Assembly (NCBI RefSeq): GCF_008330945.1
Contig: NZ_CP043488.1
Location: forward strand, 1,772,501 to 1,836,500
DNA from: Labrys sp. KNU-23
GTDB taxonomy: Bacteria > Pseudomonadota > Alphaproteobacteria > Rhizobiales > Labraceae
Length of the DNA: 64,000 bases
Direction: 5' to 3'
In this document: one piece after another, positions 33,148 to 42,836 of the stretch
Layout: the number at the start of each line of letters is the position of its first letter
How positions within the stretch are numbered: the stretch's first letter is position 1
Program-made: the position numbers and the translations under genes
Notes under the pieces: generated by a model
Told to the model about the DNA's origin: nothing
Databases searched by the model: none
Seen by the model: the letters and a program-made list of their open reading frames with translations, nothing else

Positions 33148-34848
33148 CTAGCCCCGCAGGTCCTTGCGCAGGATCTTGCCGACATTGGATTTCGGCAGGT
33201 CATCCCTGAATTCCACGAATTTCGGTACTTTGTAGCCGGTGAGATGCTGCTTGGCATAGGCGCGCACCGCCTCGACCGTCAAAGCGGGGTCGCTCCTGAC
33301 CACGAAGGCCTTGGGCGCCTCGCCGGCCGCGCCGTCGGGCACGCCGATCACCGCTGCTTCCTTGATCCCCGGCATCTTGGCCAGCACGTCCTCCACCTCG
33401 TTGGGGAAGACGTTGAAACCCGAGACCAGAATCATGTCCTTGCGCCGGTCGACGATGCGGAAATAGCCGGCTTGATCCATCATGGCGATGTCGCCGGTGA
33501 GGATCCACTCGCCGCGCATCACCTTGGCGGTTTCGTCCGGCCGGCGCCAATAGCCGGCCATCACCTGCGGCCCGCGCACGGCGAGCTCGCCGGGCAGGCC
33601 GAGCGCCACCTCGTTGAAATCGTCATCGACGCATTTGACGTCGGTGTCCGGCAAGGGAACGCCAACCGCCCCGTTATGCCCCGACCCGAACGGGTTGAAG
33701 CAGACCACCGGCGACGTTTCGGTCAGGCCGTAGCCCTCCCCCACCGGCACGCCGACGGCCTTGTGCCAGCGCTCGGCGACCGCAGCCTGCAGGGCCGTGC
33801 CGCCGGCGATGCAGATCCTGAGATGGGGCTTGGGCATGGTCGTGAACCAGGCCTCGTTCAGCAGGCCGTTATAGAGCGTGTTGACGCCGGTGATGTAGCT
33901 GACCGGATAGCTTTCGAAAGCCTTGCGCAGATTGCTCAGGGGACGCGGATTGGGCACCATCAGCACATGGGCGCCCCGCGCCGTGAAGGTGAGGAAATTC
34001 ACGGTAAAGGCGAAGATGTGATAGAGCGGCAGCGCCGTCATGATCACATCGTCCCGCGTGAAGGCGCTGCCTCCGAAGGCCAGCACCTGCAGGACATTCA
34101 TGACCAGGTTGCGATGGGTGAGCATGGCCCCCTTGCTCACGCCGGTGGTACCACCCGTATATTGCAGGCAGGCGGTCGCCGAGGCATCCATGCCGGCGGT
34201 GATGTCGGCGACCTTCAGGCCGCGCGCGAGCTTGGCCTGGCCAAGCGCCAGGGCCTGCTTCAGGCGGACATGCGGGAAAGTCGCGGCCGGAATCTCCTTG
34301 CGCACATGCTTTTGCACCAGCCCGATCACGGTGCGTGGCAAAGCGGGGAAGAATTCCGCCGCACCGATCAGGACCACATGCGGCACCTTCACCGCTGCGA
34401 GGGTCTTGGCCGTGCGGTCGGCGAACATGTCGATCACCACCAGCACGGAAATGCCACCATCGGCAAAGACCGCGCCCGCTTCCTCGGCCAGATAGAGCGG
34501 GTTCACATTGACCAGCACGCAGCCTGCCTTGAACACGCCGAAGGCGACCACCGGATAGGCGAGGCCGTTGGGGGCCTGGATGGCCACGCGCGAGCCGGGC
34601 GGCAGTTTCAGCTCGCCATGCAGATAGGCAGCGAACTGGTCTGACAGTCGATCGGCCTCGCTATAGCTGAGCGAACCACGCATACCGTTGGGCATGACGC
34701 AGGTGTAGGCGGTCTTGCGCGGGGTTTCGCGTGCGCTCTGGACGATCATGTCGCCCAGCAATCTGTAGGGCACCTCCCCGACATGCGGTTTCATGTCTCC
34801 GTCATAAGCAGCCAACCATGGCCTTTGCGCAGACGAAACCGCCGTCAT
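33148..34848 (-). CDS. Long-chain fatty acid-CoA ligase (AMP-forming, FadD-like)
   Basis: A 566 aa acyl-adenylate-forming enzyme that activates fatty acids to acyl-CoA. Motifs: A3 P-loop YTGGTTGVSKGAM, A5 GYGLTETSP, A7 LTGDIA, A8 RIVDRRKDMILVSGFNVFP, and the C-terminal catalytic Lys in PKSNVGKILRKDLR. The start at 34848 is supported by GGGAGGA five bases upstream. It is monocistronic and divergent from nothing close. A short half repeat (GAGCAAAGCGC, 33115-33125) lies beyond its stop. Confidence 0.9.
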   Translation of the reverse strand: MTAVSSAQRPWLAAYDGDMKPHVGEVPYRLLGDMIVQSARETPRKTAYTCVMPNGMRGSLSYSEADRLSDQFAAYLHGELKLPPGSRVAIQAPNGLAYPVVAFGVFKAGCVLVNVNPLYLAEEAGAVFADGGISVLVVIDMFADRTAKTLAAVKVPHVVLIGAAEFFPALPRTVIGLVQKHVRKEIPAATFPHVRLKQALALGQAKLARGLKVADITAGMDASATACLQYTGGTTGVSKGAMLTHRNLVMNVLQVLAFGGSAFTRDDVIMTALPLYHIFAFTVNFLTFTARGAHVLMVPNPRPLSNLRKAFESYPVSYITGVNTLYNGLLNEAWFTTMPKPHLRICIAGGTALQAAVAERWHKAVGVPVGEGYGLTETSPVVCFNPFGSGHNGAVGVPLPDTDVKCVDDDFNEVALGLPGELAVRGPQVMAGYWRRPDETAKVMRGEWILTGDIAMMDQAGYFRIVDRRKDMILVSGFNVFPNEVEDVLAKMPGIKEAAVIGVPDGAAGEAPKAFVVRSDPALTVEAVRAYAKQHLTGYKVPKFVEFRDDLPKSNVGKILRKDLRG

Positions 34849-34928
34849 GATTCCTCCCAAACCGTTTATGGTTGACGATATCATGACGGAATTGTCGTAT
34901 CGGGCAAGCTGTACGACGGCAACGCACA

Positions 34929-36671
34929 TTAATTCGGCGGAACGAAGTAGAATTCCGTGGTCAGGCCGGACAGTCGCTCAGGACGCTGCTTGTCTCCCGT
35001 CGCCGCCTTCACATCGGCTGTCACCCTTTTCATCAGCGTTTCCACCTCGACCCCCGGCGCGCCGACATTGGCGAGGAAGGCCTGCGTGAAGGGACTGTTT
35101 CGCCCAACGCCATCCGCCGCAACATCATTGGGCTGGGTGGCGAACACCACTAGCGTGTCGGGCGAATCCACCGTGATGCGGGCAAGCCCCCGCGTCTCGG
35201 CATAGGCACGGTTCTGCGCCTTGAGCTGGGCCTTGAGGGCGTCGGCGAACGGGTTGTTGCGGCAGCCGTCCAGGAAGACCAGCGTGGTCTTGGCCTGCGT
35301 ATCCACGGTCTGCAGCAGGCGCTGCAGCGACACGTTGAACTGCTGGACATCGAACAGGCTGCGCACCCTGGTATCGACGGGCAGCAGCCAATTCTCGCCA
35401 TCCACCTGCATGGCATGGCCGGAATAATAGAAGACGGCGACATCCGCGCCCTGCGCCTTGGCGACGAAGCGCTCCACCGTATCGGAAAAGCCTGCCAGAG
35501 TGAGGTCGTAGCCGGTCACCACCTCGAAGCCGAGCTGGCCCAGGCGTGCACTGACATCGGCGGCATCGTTGTGCGGATTGGCAAGAGGGGCCTGCGGATA
35601 GGCGGCGTTGCCGATCACCAGAGCGACGCGACGCTGCGCCTTGATGGCCGCGAGCGCGCCGGCCATGGGTGCCACATTGGCGCCGGACGGCGGAACGGCT
35701 GCCGCTGCGCCGGACTTCTCGACATCGGCCAGCAGGTCACGCGTGTTCAGGAAATCGGATTTCTGGGCAAGGATGTTACGGAAATCCGCCGCGGCCAGAT
35801 CGAGCTGGCCCAGTTCCTTGTAGGCCTGTCCCCTGCCATAACGTGCGTTGAGATAGGAGGGATCAAGGTCCAGCGCCTTGGTGAAATCGGCGATTGCGTG
35901 CTGGTAGTCCTTCTTCAGGCCGTAGGCACCGGCTCGCCCGCTCCAGGCGAGCACGGTCTCCGGCTTGAGGGCCAGCGCCCTGCCATAGTCGGCAATCGCC
36001 TCGTCGAAACGCTTCTCCAGCACATAATTATTGCCGCGATTGACGAGCGCATTGACATAGGTGGGATTGAGCTTGAGCGCCTGCGAGAGATCCGAGATCG
36101 CCCGGTCGGTCTGCTTGAGTTCGGCATAGACGTTGGAGCGGCCGCTATAGGCGTTGAAGAATTTCGGATTGATGCGGATCGCCTCGCTATAGCTCTTGAT
36201 CGCCTCCTCGTAGCGGCCCTGGTTGAAATAGACATTGCCGCGGCCGTGTTGGGGATTGGCGTCGCGCGGATCGAGCTTGATGGCCTGCCCGAAATCCTTG
36301 AGGGCAAGATCGTTTTCGCCGCGCCAGAAATGCACGTTGCCGCGGCCGACATAGGCGGTCTCATTGCCCGCATCGAGCCGGAGCGCCTCAGCGAAATCGG
36401 CCAGCGCCTCGTCATAGCGCTGCAGGCTGACAGAGGCATTGCCGCGATTGGAAAAACCATAGGTTCGAAAGCGGGGAAGCCGGCCCTCGGGCGAATCGAG
36501 GAATTGGGTGCAGGCCTTGACGCTGGCGGCGGGATCCTTCCCGATGGCCCGGCAGGTCTGCCAGAGCGCCTCGGCGGTGGCAGGATCGGTCCTGGCCATC
36601 GCAATCACCGGCAGCGCCAACAAGGCACCGACCAGTATCGCTACCGGGATCAGCCGTTTCCCGAGCTCCAT
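34929..36671 (-). CDS. TPR-repeat caspase-like protease (peptidase C14)
   Basis: A 580 aa exported protein. After a signal peptide (about 1-27, ending VIAMA) come seven or so tetratricopeptide repeats (about 68-305; for example NRGNASVSLQRYDEALADFAEAL). A short linker leads to a C-terminal caspase domain with RVALVIGNAAYP, catalytic His419 in YYSGHAMQ and Cys470 in FLDGCRNNPF. The order is the reverse of the caspase at 12240-13958, which has the protease first. TPRs probably bring a partner to the protease. The start at 36671 is preceded by GAGGTGA. Confidence 0.87.
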   Translation of the reverse strand: MELGKRLIPVAILVGALLALPVIAMARTDPATAEALWQTCRAIGKDPAASVKACTQFLDSPEGRLPRFRTYGFSNRGNASVSLQRYDEALADFAEALRLDAGNETAYVGRGNVHFWRGENDLALKDFGQAIKLDPRDANPQHGRGNVYFNQGRYEEAIKSYSEAIRINPKFFNAYSGRSNVYAELKQTDRAISDLSQALKLNPTYVNALVNRGNNYVLEKRFDEAIADYGRALALKPETVLAWSGRAGAYGLKKDYQHAIADFTKALDLDPSYLNARYGRGQAYKELGQLDLAAADFRNILAQKSDFLNTRDLLADVEKSGAAAAVPPSGANVAPMAGALAAIKAQRRVALVIGNAAYPQAPLANPHNDAADVSARLGQLGFEVVTGYDLTLAGFSDTVERFVAKAQGADVAVFYYSGHAMQVDGENWLLPVDTRVRSLFDVQQFNVSLQRLLQTVDTQAKTTLVFLDGCRNNPFADALKAQLKAQNRAYAETRGLARITVDSPDTLVVFATQPNDVAADGVGRNSPFTQAFLANVGAPGVEVETLMKRVTADVKAATGDKQRPERLSGLTTEFYFVPPN

Positions 36672-36773
36672 GGCAATCACCTCGTTCATGAAAAAGGCAT
36701 GATGAAATCAATGGCTTGCGCAGGCTGTTCCATGCACAACACCAGACCATGCCCGAACTTGGCATTGCTGTCC

Positions 36774-36814
36774 AAAAGCAAGGGATGGGTCTCGCCCGGC
36801 GACAGACCCATCCC
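36774..36814 (-). terminator. Rho-independent terminator of the polyamine operon
   Basis: On the minus strand an 11-base perfect stem (36782-36792 with 36804-36814) is followed by a T-rich tract. It lies 24 bases after the dehydrogenase stop and ends the operon that starts at 42734. Confidence 0.75.
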
Positions 36815-36837
36815 CGCTCGGTTTGCGAAAGCGAGCG

Positions 36838-38268
36838 TCAGCCCATCTTCACCATGACATGGCGTGCCACGGTGTAGTCTTCGAGGGCATACATCGACAG
36901 GTCCTTGCCATAGCCGGAGGACTTGACGCCGCCATGCGGCATCTCGCTCACCAGCATGAAGTGGCAGTTCACCCAGGTGCAGCCATATTGCAGGCGCGAG
37001 GCCATCTGCATGCCCCTGGAAATGTCGCGGGTCCACACCGAGGAGGCCAGGCCGTAGTCGGAATCATTGGCCCAGCCGAGAGCTTCCTCGACATCGTCGA
37101 AACGCGTCACCGAGACCACCGGCCCGAACACCTCGCGCCGCACGATCTCGTCGCTCTGCAGAGCCCCGGCGACCACGGTGGGTTCGTAGAAGAAGCCCTT
37201 GCCGGCCGCCTGGTGGCCGCCCGTGGCGATCTCGATATGCTTGTGCTCGGTGGCCCGCTCGACGAAGGAGGCGACGCGCGAGCGCTGTCGCGCCGAGATC
37301 AGCGGGCCGATATCGTTCTCGTCATCGTTGGGCTGGTTGTATTTCAGCCCTTTCACCGCACCGGCGAGCTCGGACACCAGATTGTCATAGATCTTGCGGC
37401 CGGCATAGATGCGGCAGGCGGCGGTACAGTCCTGGCCGGCATTGTAATAGCCGAACAGCTTGACGCCCTCGACCACGGCCTCGAGATCGGCATCGTCGAA
37501 CACGATCACCGGCGCCTTGCCGCCGAGTTCGAGATGGGTGCGCTTGACCGTCTTGGCGGCCGCCTGCAGCACCTTCTTGCCGGTGGCGATATCCCCCGTC
37601 AGCGACACCATCGCGACCTTGGGATGATGAATCAGGGCATTGCCGACGCTCTCGCCACGCCCTACCACCACGTTGACCACGCCCTCCGGAAAGATCTCCG
37701 CAATGCTGGTGGCAAGCTTGAGCAGCGTCAGCGGCGTCTGCTCGGACGGCTTGATCACGATGGTGTTGCCGCCCGCCAGGGCCGGCGCCAGTTTCCAGGC
37801 TGCCATCATCAGGGGATAGTTCCAGGGTGCGATCGAGCCGACCACGCCGACGGCATCGCGCCGGATCATCGAGGTGTGCCCGGCCAGATATTCCCCGGCG
37901 ACCAGCCCGTGCATGTTGCGCACGGCGCCAGCGAAGAAGCGGAAGCAATCGACGACGCCGGGGATCTCGTCCTGCAGCACGCGGATGCGCGGCTTGCCGC
38001 AATTGAGCGCCTCCAGCGTGGCATAGGCCTCCGCATCCTTCTCGATCGCATCGGCCAGCTTGAGCAGCAGGGCCGAGCGCTCGGCCGGGGTGGTGCGCGA
38101 CCAGCCGGCGAAAGCCGCAGCTGCCGCCTCCACGGCCTCGTCGACCTGTTCGACGGAAGCCTCGGGGAGGTCGACTAGCGTCTCCTCGGTCTTGGGATTG
38201 AGCACCTTTTCCGGCGCCTCGGTGCCGGGCACGAATTTCGACCCGATCAGCATTTTGGTATCGAGCAT
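36838..38268 (-). CDS. Gamma-aminobutyraldehyde dehydrogenase-like aldehyde dehydrogenase (PatD/PuuC type)
   Basis: A 476 aa NAD(P)-dependent aldehyde dehydrogenase. The catalytic residues are visible: Cys281 (AGQDCTAA), Glu247 (HLELGGKAP) and Asn150 (APWNYP). The length and the GQDCTAACR motif match gamma-aminobutyraldehyde dehydrogenases, which turn the aldehyde formed from putrescine into GABA. AAGGAG precedes the ATG at 38268. It is the last gene of the polyamine transport operon and ends at a terminator, so uptake and oxidation are probably co-expressed. A betaine aldehyde dehydrogenase is a less likely alternative. Confidence 0.84.
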   Translation of the reverse strand: MLDTKMLIGSKFVPGTEAPEKVLNPKTEETLVDLPEASVEQVDEAVEAAAAAFAGWSRTTPAERSALLLKLADAIEKDAEAYATLEALNCGKPRIRVLQDEIPGVVDCFRFFAGAVRNMHGLVAGEYLAGHTSMIRRDAVGVVGSIAPWNYPLMMAAWKLAPALAGGNTIVIKPSEQTPLTLLKLATSIAEIFPEGVVNVVVGRGESVGNALIHHPKVAMVSLTGDIATGKKVLQAAAKTVKRTHLELGGKAPVIVFDDADLEAVVEGVKLFGYYNAGQDCTAACRIYAGRKIYDNLVSELAGAVKGLKYNQPNDDENDIGPLISARQRSRVASFVERATEHKHIEIATGGHQAAGKGFFYEPTVVAGALQSDEIVRREVFGPVVSVTRFDDVEEALGWANDSDYGLASSVWTRDISRGMQMASRLQYGCTWVNCHFMLVSEMPHGGVKSSGYGKDLSMYALEDYTVARHVMVKMG

Positions 38269-38291
38269 GGCAATCTCCTTGGGCATTCCAG

Positions 38292-38390
38292 AAGCGTTTT
38301 CCAGAAAAGTCGACAGACTTTTCGCTTAAGAAAACGTGTCAAAACAAAGAGTTTGAGCAAGGTGCGATTGAGAGATCGCACCTTGCTCAA
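38292..38390. repeat. Bipartite intergenic palindromic repeat, copy 3 (within the polyamine operon)
   Basis: Hairpin A includes AAAAGTC/GACTTTT (38305-38311, 38316-38322) within an AAGCGTTTT/AAAACG outer pair. Hairpin B has perfect 16-base arms (38353-38368 and 38375-38390) around TGAGAG. The spacer AAAACAAAGAGTTTGAGCAA is the typical rhizobial repeat text and matches the copy at 18190. Confidence 0.68.
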
Positions 38391-38399
38391 GAGGCTTGG

Positions 38400-39206
38400 T
38401 CATTTGCCGGAGCCGGCGACGCTCTCGCCTTCACGGGTGAGGTAATAGGCAGCCAGGATCGGCAAGGCGGTGACGAGGATGACGATCACCGCCACCACAT
38501 TGGTGACCGGGCGCTGGCGCGGCCGGATCAGTTCCGACAGCATCCAGATCGGCAGGGTCTGCTGCTGGCCGGCAGTGAAGGTGGTGACGATCACCTCGTC
38601 GAAAGACAGGGCGAAGGCCAGCATGCCGCCTGCCAGCAGGGCCGTGCCGATCGAAGGCAGGACGACATGGCGGAAGGTCTGGAAGCCGTCGGCTCCAAGA
38701 TCCATCGAGGCCTCCATCAGCGAAGGCGACAAGCGGCGGAAACGCGCCACGGCATTATTATAGACGACCACGATGCAGAAGGTGGCGTGGCCGAGCACGA
38801 TCGTCCAATAGGAGAAGGGTATGTCGGCCAGGTTGAAGGCGGCACGCAGCGCAATGCCGGTGATGATGCCCGGCAGGGCGATCGGCAGGATCAGCAGCAG
38901 CGAGATGGCTTCCCGGCCGAAGAACCTGGTGCGCGACAAGGCCGCCGCCGCCAGCGTGCCGAGAATGATGGCGAGGATCGTCGAGACCAGCGCGACCTTC
39001 ACCGAGAGCCCCAGCGCGGCCCAGACATCGGGTCTGTTCCAGGCCACGCCGAACCATTTCAGCGTGTAGCCCGGCGGCGGGAACTCGAAGCTGCGCTCCT
39101 CGGTGGTGAAGGCATAGAGGATGATGAAGAGAAGCGGCAGGTGCAGGAAGAGCAGGCCGGCGGCAGCGGCGAGACGCAGGCCCAGCGGCGAACGGTTCTC
39201 GGTCAT
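38400..39206 (-). CDS. Polyamine-type ABC transporter permease (PotC/PotI-like)
   Basis: Second permease of the importer, 268 aa, with six membrane segments. The EAA loop is [24 protein letters not shown], typical of PotC proteins, and [13 protein letters not shown] is the conserved segment after it. The start at 39206 follows GGAGGG. A longer in-frame start at 39311 would translate the palindromic repeat upstream and is rejected. It pairs with the PotB-like permease encoded before it. Confidence 0.87.
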   Translation of the reverse strand: MTENRSPLGLRLAAAAGLLFLHLPLLFIILYAFTTEERSFEFPPPGYTLKWFGVAWNRPDVWAALGLSVKVALVSTILAIILGTLAAAALSRTRFFGREAISLLLILPIALPGIITGIALRAAFNLADIPFSYWTIVLGHATFCIVVVYNNAVARFRRLSPSLMEASMDLGADGFQTFRHVVLPSIGTALLAGGMLAFALSFDEVIVTTFTAGQQQTLPIWMLSELIRPRQRPVTNVVAVIVILVTALPILAAYYLTREGESVAGSGK

Positions 39207-39228
39207 GATGCCCTCCCCGGCGTGCCAT

Positions 39229-39310
39229 TGGAGTGTCGACCTCCAGGTCGACATCCCGGAGACACGCCGTTTCCAGTCGGTGCGATGTCGACCTGGAGGT
39301 CGACACTCCA
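39229..39310. repeat. Palindromic repeat with perfect 26-base arms (GAGTGTCGAC family), copy 1
   Basis: Arms 39229-39254 and 39285-39310 are perfectly complementary around a 30-base loop. Each arm holds GTCGAC twice. A second copy at 61737-61813 shares GAGTGTCGACCTC and GGTCGACAT. This copy fills the gap between the two permease genes of the polyamine operon. Confidence 0.85.
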
Positions 39311-39317
39311 CTTCAGA

Positions 39318-40259
39318 TCACAGCGCATCGAAGGCCCCCAATCGCTTGGCAACGGTGAGGAAGATGCCCATGATCAGCACCGGCACCACCGAGAAGGCGG
39401 CAGCCAGCGGGATGTTCCCGGCGGTGCCCTGCTGGGTGTAGACGACCTGGCCGAGGATCAGCGAGGACGGCCCGACGATCTGCGGCACGATGTAGTCGCC
39501 GAGGGTGAGCGAGAAGGTGAAGATCGCCCCGGCCACCAGGCCGGGAAAGGCCAGCGGCAGAATGACCTTGCGAAAGGTCTGGCCCGGGCTGGCGCCGAGA
39601 TCGCCGGAGGCCTCGATCAGCGAGCCGGGCACGCGCTCCAACGCCGCCTGCACCGGCAGGATCATGAAGGGCGTCCACAGATAGAGGAACACCAGCACCA
39701 TGCCGGTATAGCTCACCGAGAGCGAGGGGCCGCCGAGGATGGGCAGCGACAGCCAGGCCTCCAGCAGCCATGCAAGGCCCAGCTTGGCCATGATCCAGCC
39801 GATCACGCCTTCCTTGGCCAAAAGCAGCTTCCAGGCATAGACCTTGACCAGATAGCTCGACCACAGCGGCATCATCACCGCGATATAGAAGAGCGCCTTG
39901 ACGCGCCCCCGGGCATAACGGGCGGCATAATAGGCGATCGGAAAGGCGATCACCGCCGACAGCAACGTCACCACCGCCGAAAGGCTCACCGTGCGGATGA
40001 TGATGTCGAGATTGGAGGGCGACAGCAATTCGCCATAGGTCTTGAGCGAGGGCTCGCGCACGATGGTGCCGGAGAACTCGTCGATCGAAAAGAAGCTCTG
40101 CGCCAAGAGGGCAAAGAGCGAGCCGAGATAGACGACGCCGAGCCAGAGCAGCGGCGGCACCAATAGGAGCAGGAGATAGAGCCCGCGCCGGGCGACCAGC
40201 ACATCCGAGATGCGCCGCAGAAGGCCGTCCCGTGGGGCCTGAAGGGTGGCGAGGCTCAT
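39318..40259 (-). CDS. Polyamine-type ABC transporter permease (PotB/PotH-like)
   Basis: First permease of the importer, 313 aa, with six membrane segments. The EAA loop IEASGDLGASPGQTFRKVILPLAFPG and the following FTFSLTLGDYIVPQIVGP segment identify a PotB/PotH protein. The ATG at 40259 overlaps the ATPase stop by three bases; a GTG at 40262 is an alternative. It works with the PotC-like permease downstream. Confidence 0.87.
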   Translation of the reverse strand: MSLATLQAPRDGLLRRISDVLVARRGLYLLLLLVPPLLWLGVVYLGSLFALLAQSFFSIDEFSGTIVREPSLKTYGELLSPSNLDIIIRTVSLSAVVTLLSAVIAFPIAYYAARYARGRVKALFYIAVMMPLWSSYLVKVYAWKLLLAKEGVIGWIMAKLGLAWLLEAWLSLPILGGPSLSVSYTGMVLVFLYLWTPFMILPVQAALERVPGSLIEASGDLGASPGQTFRKVILPLAFPGLVAGAIFTFSLTLGDYIVPQIVGPSSLILGQVVYTQQGTAGNIPLAAAFSVVPVLIMGIFLTVAKRLGAFDAL

Positions 40260-41290
40260 CACGCGCCCTCCATCAGGTGCAGCGCCTGGCGGGGAAAGCT
40301 GACCCGCACGGCCGCGCCCTGTTCGGGCGGCGTGCCGATGGCGGCGGGAATGGCGGCGCTGAGGCGGGCGCCGTCATCAGTGCGCAGTTCCAGGCGATTG
40401 ACGGCGCCATGATAGAGCACCTGGGTCACGGTGCCCGGCACCACCACGGCATCGCCGGCGGCGCCCACCCCTTGGGGCAGCAGGGTGATCTTTTCCGGCC
40501 GCAGGCTGGCCGCGCTGCTCACGCCGATCCAGCCCTGCGTCTGGCCCGGCTCGATCACGTTGGAAGACCCGACGAAATCGGCGACGAAGCGGGTGCGCGG
40601 CCGCTCATAGATGTCCTGCGGACTGCCGACCTGGGCGATGCGCCCCTCGTTGAACACGGCGACGCGATCGGCCATGGACAGGGCCTCGCCCTGGTCGTGG
40701 GTGACGAAGACGAAGCTGAGGCCGAGGGAGCGTTGCAGCGATTTGAGTTCGCTTTGCATCTCCTCGCGTAGCTTGAGGTCGAGGGCGCCGAGCGGCTCGT
40801 CGAGCAAGAGAACCTTGGGCCTGACCACCAAGGCGCGGGCGAGCGCCACACGCTGGCGCTGGCCGCCCGAAAGCTGGCCGGGCCGGCGGTCTTCCTTGCC
40901 CGCAAGCTTGACCATGGCAAGGGCCTCGCGTCCCTGGCGGTAGCGTTCCTGCCTGGCGACGCCGCGGATCATCAGGCCGTAACAGACATTGTCGAGAATG
41001 TTGAAATGCGGAAAGAGGGCATAATCCTGGAAGACGGTGTTGACCGGGCGCCGATACGCCGGCATGCCCTCCACCGCCTCACCGAAGATCTCGATATGAC
41101 CCCCGGTCGGCTGCTCGAAGCCTGCGATCAGGCGCAGGCAGGTGGTCTTGCCCGAACCGGACGGCCCCAGCATGGCGAAGAATTCGCCGGGCGCGATGTC
41201 GAGATCGACGCCATCGACCGCCCTCACGCTGCCGAAATGGCGCTGGACGCCGCGGAACGAGACGGCAGGAGTGGTGCTGGTTACAGCCAT
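40259..41290 (-). CDS. Polyamine-type ABC transporter ATP-binding protein (PotA/PotG-like)
   Basis: ATPase of the importer, 343 aa. Walker A GPSGSGKTT (about 42-50), Q-loop VFQDYALFPH, signature LSGGQRQRV, Walker B LLLDEPLGALD and H-loop VTHDQ are all present. The C-terminal hundred residues form the TOBE regulatory domain (LRPEKITL, VTQVLYHGAVNRLEL) found in the CUT1/MOI class. It follows the binding-protein gene after 301 bases that include a REP-like repeat. Confidence 0.88.
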   Translation of the reverse strand: MAVTSTTPAVSFRGVQRHFGSVRAVDGVDLDIAPGEFFAMLGPSGSGKTTCLRLIAGFEQPTGGHIEIFGEAVEGMPAYRRPVNTVFQDYALFPHFNILDNVCYGLMIRGVARQERYRQGREALAMVKLAGKEDRRPGQLSGGQRQRVALARALVVRPKVLLLDEPLGALDLKLREEMQSELKSLQRSLGLSFVFVTHDQGEALSMADRVAVFNEGRIAQVGSPQDIYERPRTRFVADFVGSSNVIEPGQTQGWIGVSSAASLRPEKITLLPQGVGAAGDAVVVPGTVTQVLYHGAVNRLELRTDDGARLSAAIPAAIGTPPEQGAAVRVSFPRQALHLMEGA

Positions 41291-41453
41291 GAGGATACCT
41301 CGAGGACGGGGGACACAACCTGGGCTGGTTCAGCCGCCTCTATCTGGACGAAAATTTCATGACCCGCACGGGCACAAAGGCGAAGCGCTGGTACGCCGAC
41401 CTTCAGATCAGCGAACTCCAGAGAACAAGCAATCGAATTGGCTCGACCTTTGT

Positions 41454-41536
41454 CATTGCCGGGCTTGACCCGGCAATCCAGCCCTTACCGAGCGTTGCGG
41501 ATGAGGCGCTGGATGCCCGGATCAAGCCCGGGCATG
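41454..41536. repeat. Palindromic repeat of the common alphaproteobacterial CATTGCCGGGCTTGACCCGG type
   Basis: Arms 41454-41481 and 41509-41536 pair imperfectly (CATTGCCGGGCTTGACCCGG against a CCCGGATCAAGCCCGGGCATG-like arm). Near-identical palindromes are scattered through many alphaproteobacterial genomes. It lies in the 301-base gap between the polyamine binding protein and ATPase genes; nothing else was recognised in that gap. Confidence 0.8.
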
Positions 41537-41591
41537 GCAAAGGCGGCGTTTCGAATATCTCCGGACCGCGCCTTGCTTGCGCGTGCCTGCA

Positions 41592-42734
41592 TCAACGCCC
41601 GCCGATCACGGCGATATAGTCGGTGACCCAGCGGTAATAGGGCACGCAGGCGCTCTGCGTGGTGCATTTGGCCACCGGGGTGCGCCAGAACTTGATCTTG
41701 GGGAAATTGTCGAAACCGTTGGTGGCGCAGCCCGTATCGGTCAGCAGCGCATTGCCCTTGCAGGCCGCCGGAACCGAGGGAAGCGAGCCGAACCAGGCGG
41801 CGACATCGCCCTGAACCTTGGGCTGGATCGAATGTTCGAGCCACATATAGGCGCAATTGGGATTGGCTGCATCGGCGGCCATCATGGTGGTATCGGCCCA
41901 GCCCGTCGCCCCTTCCTCCGGCACGGTGGAAGCGATCGGCTTCTTGTCGGCCCGCATCAGATTGACCTGGAAGGGCCAGGAACCGGACGCGACCACGCCT
42001 TCGTTCTTGAAGTCGTCGACCTGGATGTTGGCGTCGTGCCAATAACGCTGGATCAGGGCATGCTGCTGGCGCACCAGCTCGAGCACCGCCTTGTACTGGT
42101 CCTCGTTGAGCTCATAGGGATCCTTGATGCCGAGCTCGGGCTTCTTGCTCATCAAATAGAGCGCGGCGTCGGCGAGGTAGATGGCGCCGTCATAGGCCTG
42201 GATGCGGCCCTTGTTGGGCTTGCCGTCCGGCAGGTTCTGCGGCTCGAACACCACATTCCAGCTCTTGGGCGCTTCCTTGAACACGTCGCTGTTGTACATC
42301 AGCACATTAGGGCCCCACTGATAGGGCACGCCGTAATGCTTGCCGTCGACCGTATGCCAGGGTGCGTTCTGGAGGCGCTCGTCGACGGTCTTCCAGCTCG
42401 GGATCAGCGAGGTATCGATCTCCTGCACGCGCTTGCCGGCGACAAGGCGCAGGGAGGAGTCACCCGAAGCGGTGACGAGATCGTAGCCTCCCTCATTCAT
42501 CAGGGCGACCATCTCGTCGGAAGTGCTGGCGGTCTTCACATTGACCTTGCAACTGGTCTTCTTCTCGAAATCGGTGACCCAGTCATAGCTCTTGTCGGTG
42601 TCGCCGCGCTCGATGTAGCCGGGCCAGGCCACGATGTTGAGCTGGCCCTCCCCCTTGCCGATCTCCTTGGCGAGCGCCGGTACGGCCACTGCCGTAATAC
42701 CCGCCAACGCCACAACCCATCTAAGCCTGGACAT
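41592..42734 (-). CDS. Polyamine-type ABC transporter periplasmic binding protein (PotD/PotF family)
   Basis: Periplasmic binding protein, 380 aa, with a signal peptide ending at VPALAKE. The mature start QLNIVAWPGYIERG, then YDLVTASGDSSLRL, GVPYQWGPNVLMYN and the C-terminal FPKIKFWRTPVAKC are typical of the PotD/PotF family. AGAGGAA precedes the ATG at 42734, so the upstream frame is ignored. It heads the operon for two permeases, an ATPase and an aminobutyraldehyde dehydrogenase, which supports putrescine or a related polyamine as ligand. A 12-base-arm dyad lies 103 bases upstream. Confidence 0.85.
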   Translation of the reverse strand: MSRLRWVVALAGITAVAVPALAKEIGKGEGQLNIVAWPGYIERGDTDKSYDWVTDFEKKTSCKVNVKTASTSDEMVALMNEGGYDLVTASGDSSLRLVAGKRVQEIDTSLIPSWKTVDERLQNAPWHTVDGKHYGVPYQWGPNVLMYNSDVFKEAPKSWNVVFEPQNLPDGKPNKGRIQAYDGAIYLADAALYLMSKKPELGIKDPYELNEDQYKAVLELVRQQHALIQRYWHDANIQVDDFKNEGVVASGSWPFQVNLMRADKKPIASTVPEEGATGWADTTMMAADAANPNCAYMWLEHSIQPKVQGDVAAWFGSLPSVPAACKGNALLTDTGCATNGFDNFPKIKFWRTPVAKCTTQSACVPYYRWVTDYIAVIGGR

Positions 42735-42836
42735 GATGCTTTTCCTCTGGTTGCCGTCCGTTCGAATACAGGGCGAATTCTTGATTGCGGCGAGCATGCC
42801 TTGGAAAAGCCACAGGCGCCACACCATTCGGGAGAT

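Noticed and set aside
36060..36480. Regularly spaced repeats suggesting a CRISPR-like array
   Set aside because: The periodicity is about 102 bases and reflects tetratricopeptide repeats in a coding gene.
39207..39311. Upstream in-frame start for the PotC-like permease
   Set aside because: The extra residues translate the 26-base-arm palindrome; the start at 39206 has a good ribosome site and the normal family length.
41359..41619. Small plus-strand frames in the gap between polyamine binding protein and ATPase genes
   Set aside because: They translate a known type of palindromic repeat and have no ribosome site.
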